A DNA stretch of 6,123 nucleotides, taken from assembly GCA_021808195.1 (NCBI GenBank), contig JAKBCE010000146.1:1-6123 (forward strand), read 5' to 3'. Below the pieces are notes generated by a model. The model made no database searches. It was not told the DNA's origin and saw only the letters and a list, made by a program, of their open reading frames with translations. A program made the position numbers and the translations under genes. Shown here piece by piece: positions 5,045-6,123 of the stretch (position 1 is its first letter; each line of letters begins with the position of its first letter). Origin of the DNA: Pseudomonadota bacterium. Its GTDB lineage: Bacteria; Pseudomonadota; Gammaproteobacteria; Steroidobacterales; Steroidobacteraceae.

Positions 5045-6085
5045 ATGCCCGCGCACGACCGCCCCCCTGAAACGCCCCCCGGCGTCCGAACCGACGTCGG
5101 CATCGAGGAGCTCCGGCGCACGCCCGCCTGGTTGCCGTTCGAGCCGCTCCCGGGGAACGTCCTGCGACTCATCCAGCTCACCGAGCCGCACTACCGGTCC
5201 GCGAGCTTTCTCGATTCACGGGTCCTGCAACTGCACCCGCCCGAAGCGCGCTGCGCCAGCGCCACCCTCGCCGCCGCGGCAGATGGACTCGTGCCCGAGG
5301 CGCACTTTGTGTTCCACATCGGGCACGTCGGCTCGACCCTGCTGGCGCGGCTCGTGGGCGAACATCCCTCGGTGTTCGCGCTGCGCGAACCGGCACTGCT
5401 GCGCGCCGCAGCCGCGCCCGCCGGCGCGCTCGGCGACGGACTGACCCTCACTCAACAGGTCGCGCTGCTCTCGCGCACCTGGCGGGCCGAACAACGGGCG
5501 CTGATCAAGACCACCAGCTTCGTCAGCGAGATCTCCTCGGCACTGCTCGAGTGCTCACCGAACGCCCGCGCGCTGCTGCTGTTCACCCGTGCACCGGTCT
5601 ATTTGCGCGCCATTCTCGCCGGCGCGAATTCCCGCGCCGAGACCCGCGCGATGGCGCCCTCGCGCCTCGCACGGCTCACACACCGCCTGGGACGCGCACT
5701 GACTCCGCCGCATCGCGAGGGCGAGTGGATCGCCATGAGCTGGCTGTGCGAGATGACGGCGCTCGGGGAGACCGCCCAGCGCTGCCCGGCGCAGGTGCAG
5801 TGGATGGATTTCGAAGCGTTCCTGCTCGAGCCCGCCCCCGCACTGACGCAGGCGCTGACATGGTTCGGCGTACCGGCGTCGCGGGAATGGATCGACACGG
5901 TACTCGCCGGCCCGCTGATGCACCGGTATTCCAAGGCGCCGGAACACGCCTACGACCCGCAACTGCGTCAGGCGGTACTGGCGCAGGCCGAGCGCGAGCA
6001 CGGCGCGGAAGTCCGGGCCGGCCTCGCATGGCTCGCCGGGCTGCCCCAGACACACCCGCCGGTGGCCTCCGCACTGTCACGGTAA
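5045..6085 (+). CDS. Sulfotransferase-like P-loop protein
   Basis: A 346-residue protein with no signal peptide or membrane segment. The key motif is FHIGHVGSTLLARL (90-103), which has the shape of the 5'-phosphosulfate loop of sulfotransferases. It is followed by an EHPSVFALREPALL stretch like the HP...E region of the family. A second motif, LLLFTRAPVYLRAIL (177-191, Arg182), fits the strand-loop-helix that binds the 3'-phosphate of PAPS. In the first loop His94 stands where Lys or Arg normally sits, so activity on PAPS is not certain; the protein may be a divergent subfamily or act on another nucleotide. It has no TPR region, unlike the gene at 1434. ATG 5045 is chosen because a TAAGCT box sits 7 nt before it; an in-frame ATG at 4991 would add 18 residues. 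The neighbour on the left is divergent, with 117 bp between. Confidence 0.68.
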   Translation: MPAHDRPPETPPGVRTDVGIEELRRTPAWLPFEPLPGNVLRLIQLTEPHYRSASFLDSRVLQLHPPEARCASATLAAAADGLVPEAHFVFHIGHVGSTLLARLVGEHPSVFALREPALLRAAAAPAGALGDGLTLTQQVALLSRTWRAEQRALIKTTSFVSEISSALLECSPNARALLLFTRAPVYLRAILAGANSRAETRAMAPSRLARLTHRLGRALTPPHREGEWIAMSWLCEMTALGETAQRCPAQVQWMDFEAFLLEPAPALTQALTWFGVPASREWIDTVLAGPLMHRYSKAPEHAYDPQLRQAVLAQAEREHGAEVRAGLAWLAGLPQTHPPVASALSR

Positions 6086-6123
6086 CTCCCGCAAGCACCG
6101 CACGCAGGCCAAAAAGGGTTCTT

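Noticed and set aside
5555..6055. Minus-strand 166-codon open frame opposite the second sulfotransferase
   Set aside because: Antisense shadow without motif, start signal or neighbour support.
6086..6123. Terminator or start of another gene at the right edge
   Set aside because: Only 38 bases remain; there is a short A-run near the end but no stem that I can pair.

Overview
The window is a stretch of high-GC chromosome from a Gram-negative bacterium. Support for Gram-negative comes from a signal-peptide beta-barrel protein, two proteins with bacterial lipoboxes, and a periplasm-type secreted aspartic protease. Composition, TAnnnT-type -10 boxes and the mix of genes fit a gammaproteobacterium of the Xanthomonadales/Nevskiales/Steroidobacter kind. 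That placement is an inference; nothing in the window fixes the taxon.

Layout. Positions 1-271 (minus) hold the 5' part of a Phd/YefM-type antitoxin gene that runs off the left edge. Its -10 box is buried in a 15-nt palindrome. A 406-bp gap follows, with no convincing gene. On the plus strand come an eight-stranded outer-membrane beta-barrel protein (678-1358) and a TPR-sulfotransferase (1434-2909). Converging on these from the right is a minus-strand group of three exported proteins. In transcription order it is a secreted protease with two retropepsin-like lobes (4927-3935), then two paralogous Cys-rich lipoproteins of no recognised family (3869-3453 and 3343-2933). Divergent from the protease gene is a second, shorter sulfotransferase-like protein (5045-6085, plus). 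The last 38 bp hold nothing I can name.

How the genes may fit together. The barrel protein, both lipoproteins and the protease all carry export signals, so most of the window encodes the cell envelope or periplasm. The two sulfotransferase-like genes flank this exported group. No shared pathway can be proved from sequence alone. The tandem lipoproteins are the least explained part: they share a gap-free 85-residue C-terminal domain (60 of 85 residues identical by hand count) with four invariant cysteines. Each has its own GGGAGG ribosome binding site, and a perfect 12-bp inverted repeat lies between them. A TTGACG-16-TACGCT promoter sits just ahead of the first. Two genes, the antitoxin and the second sulfotransferase, have a -10 box 6-7 nt before the start codon and no Shine-Dalgarno, and so look leaderless.
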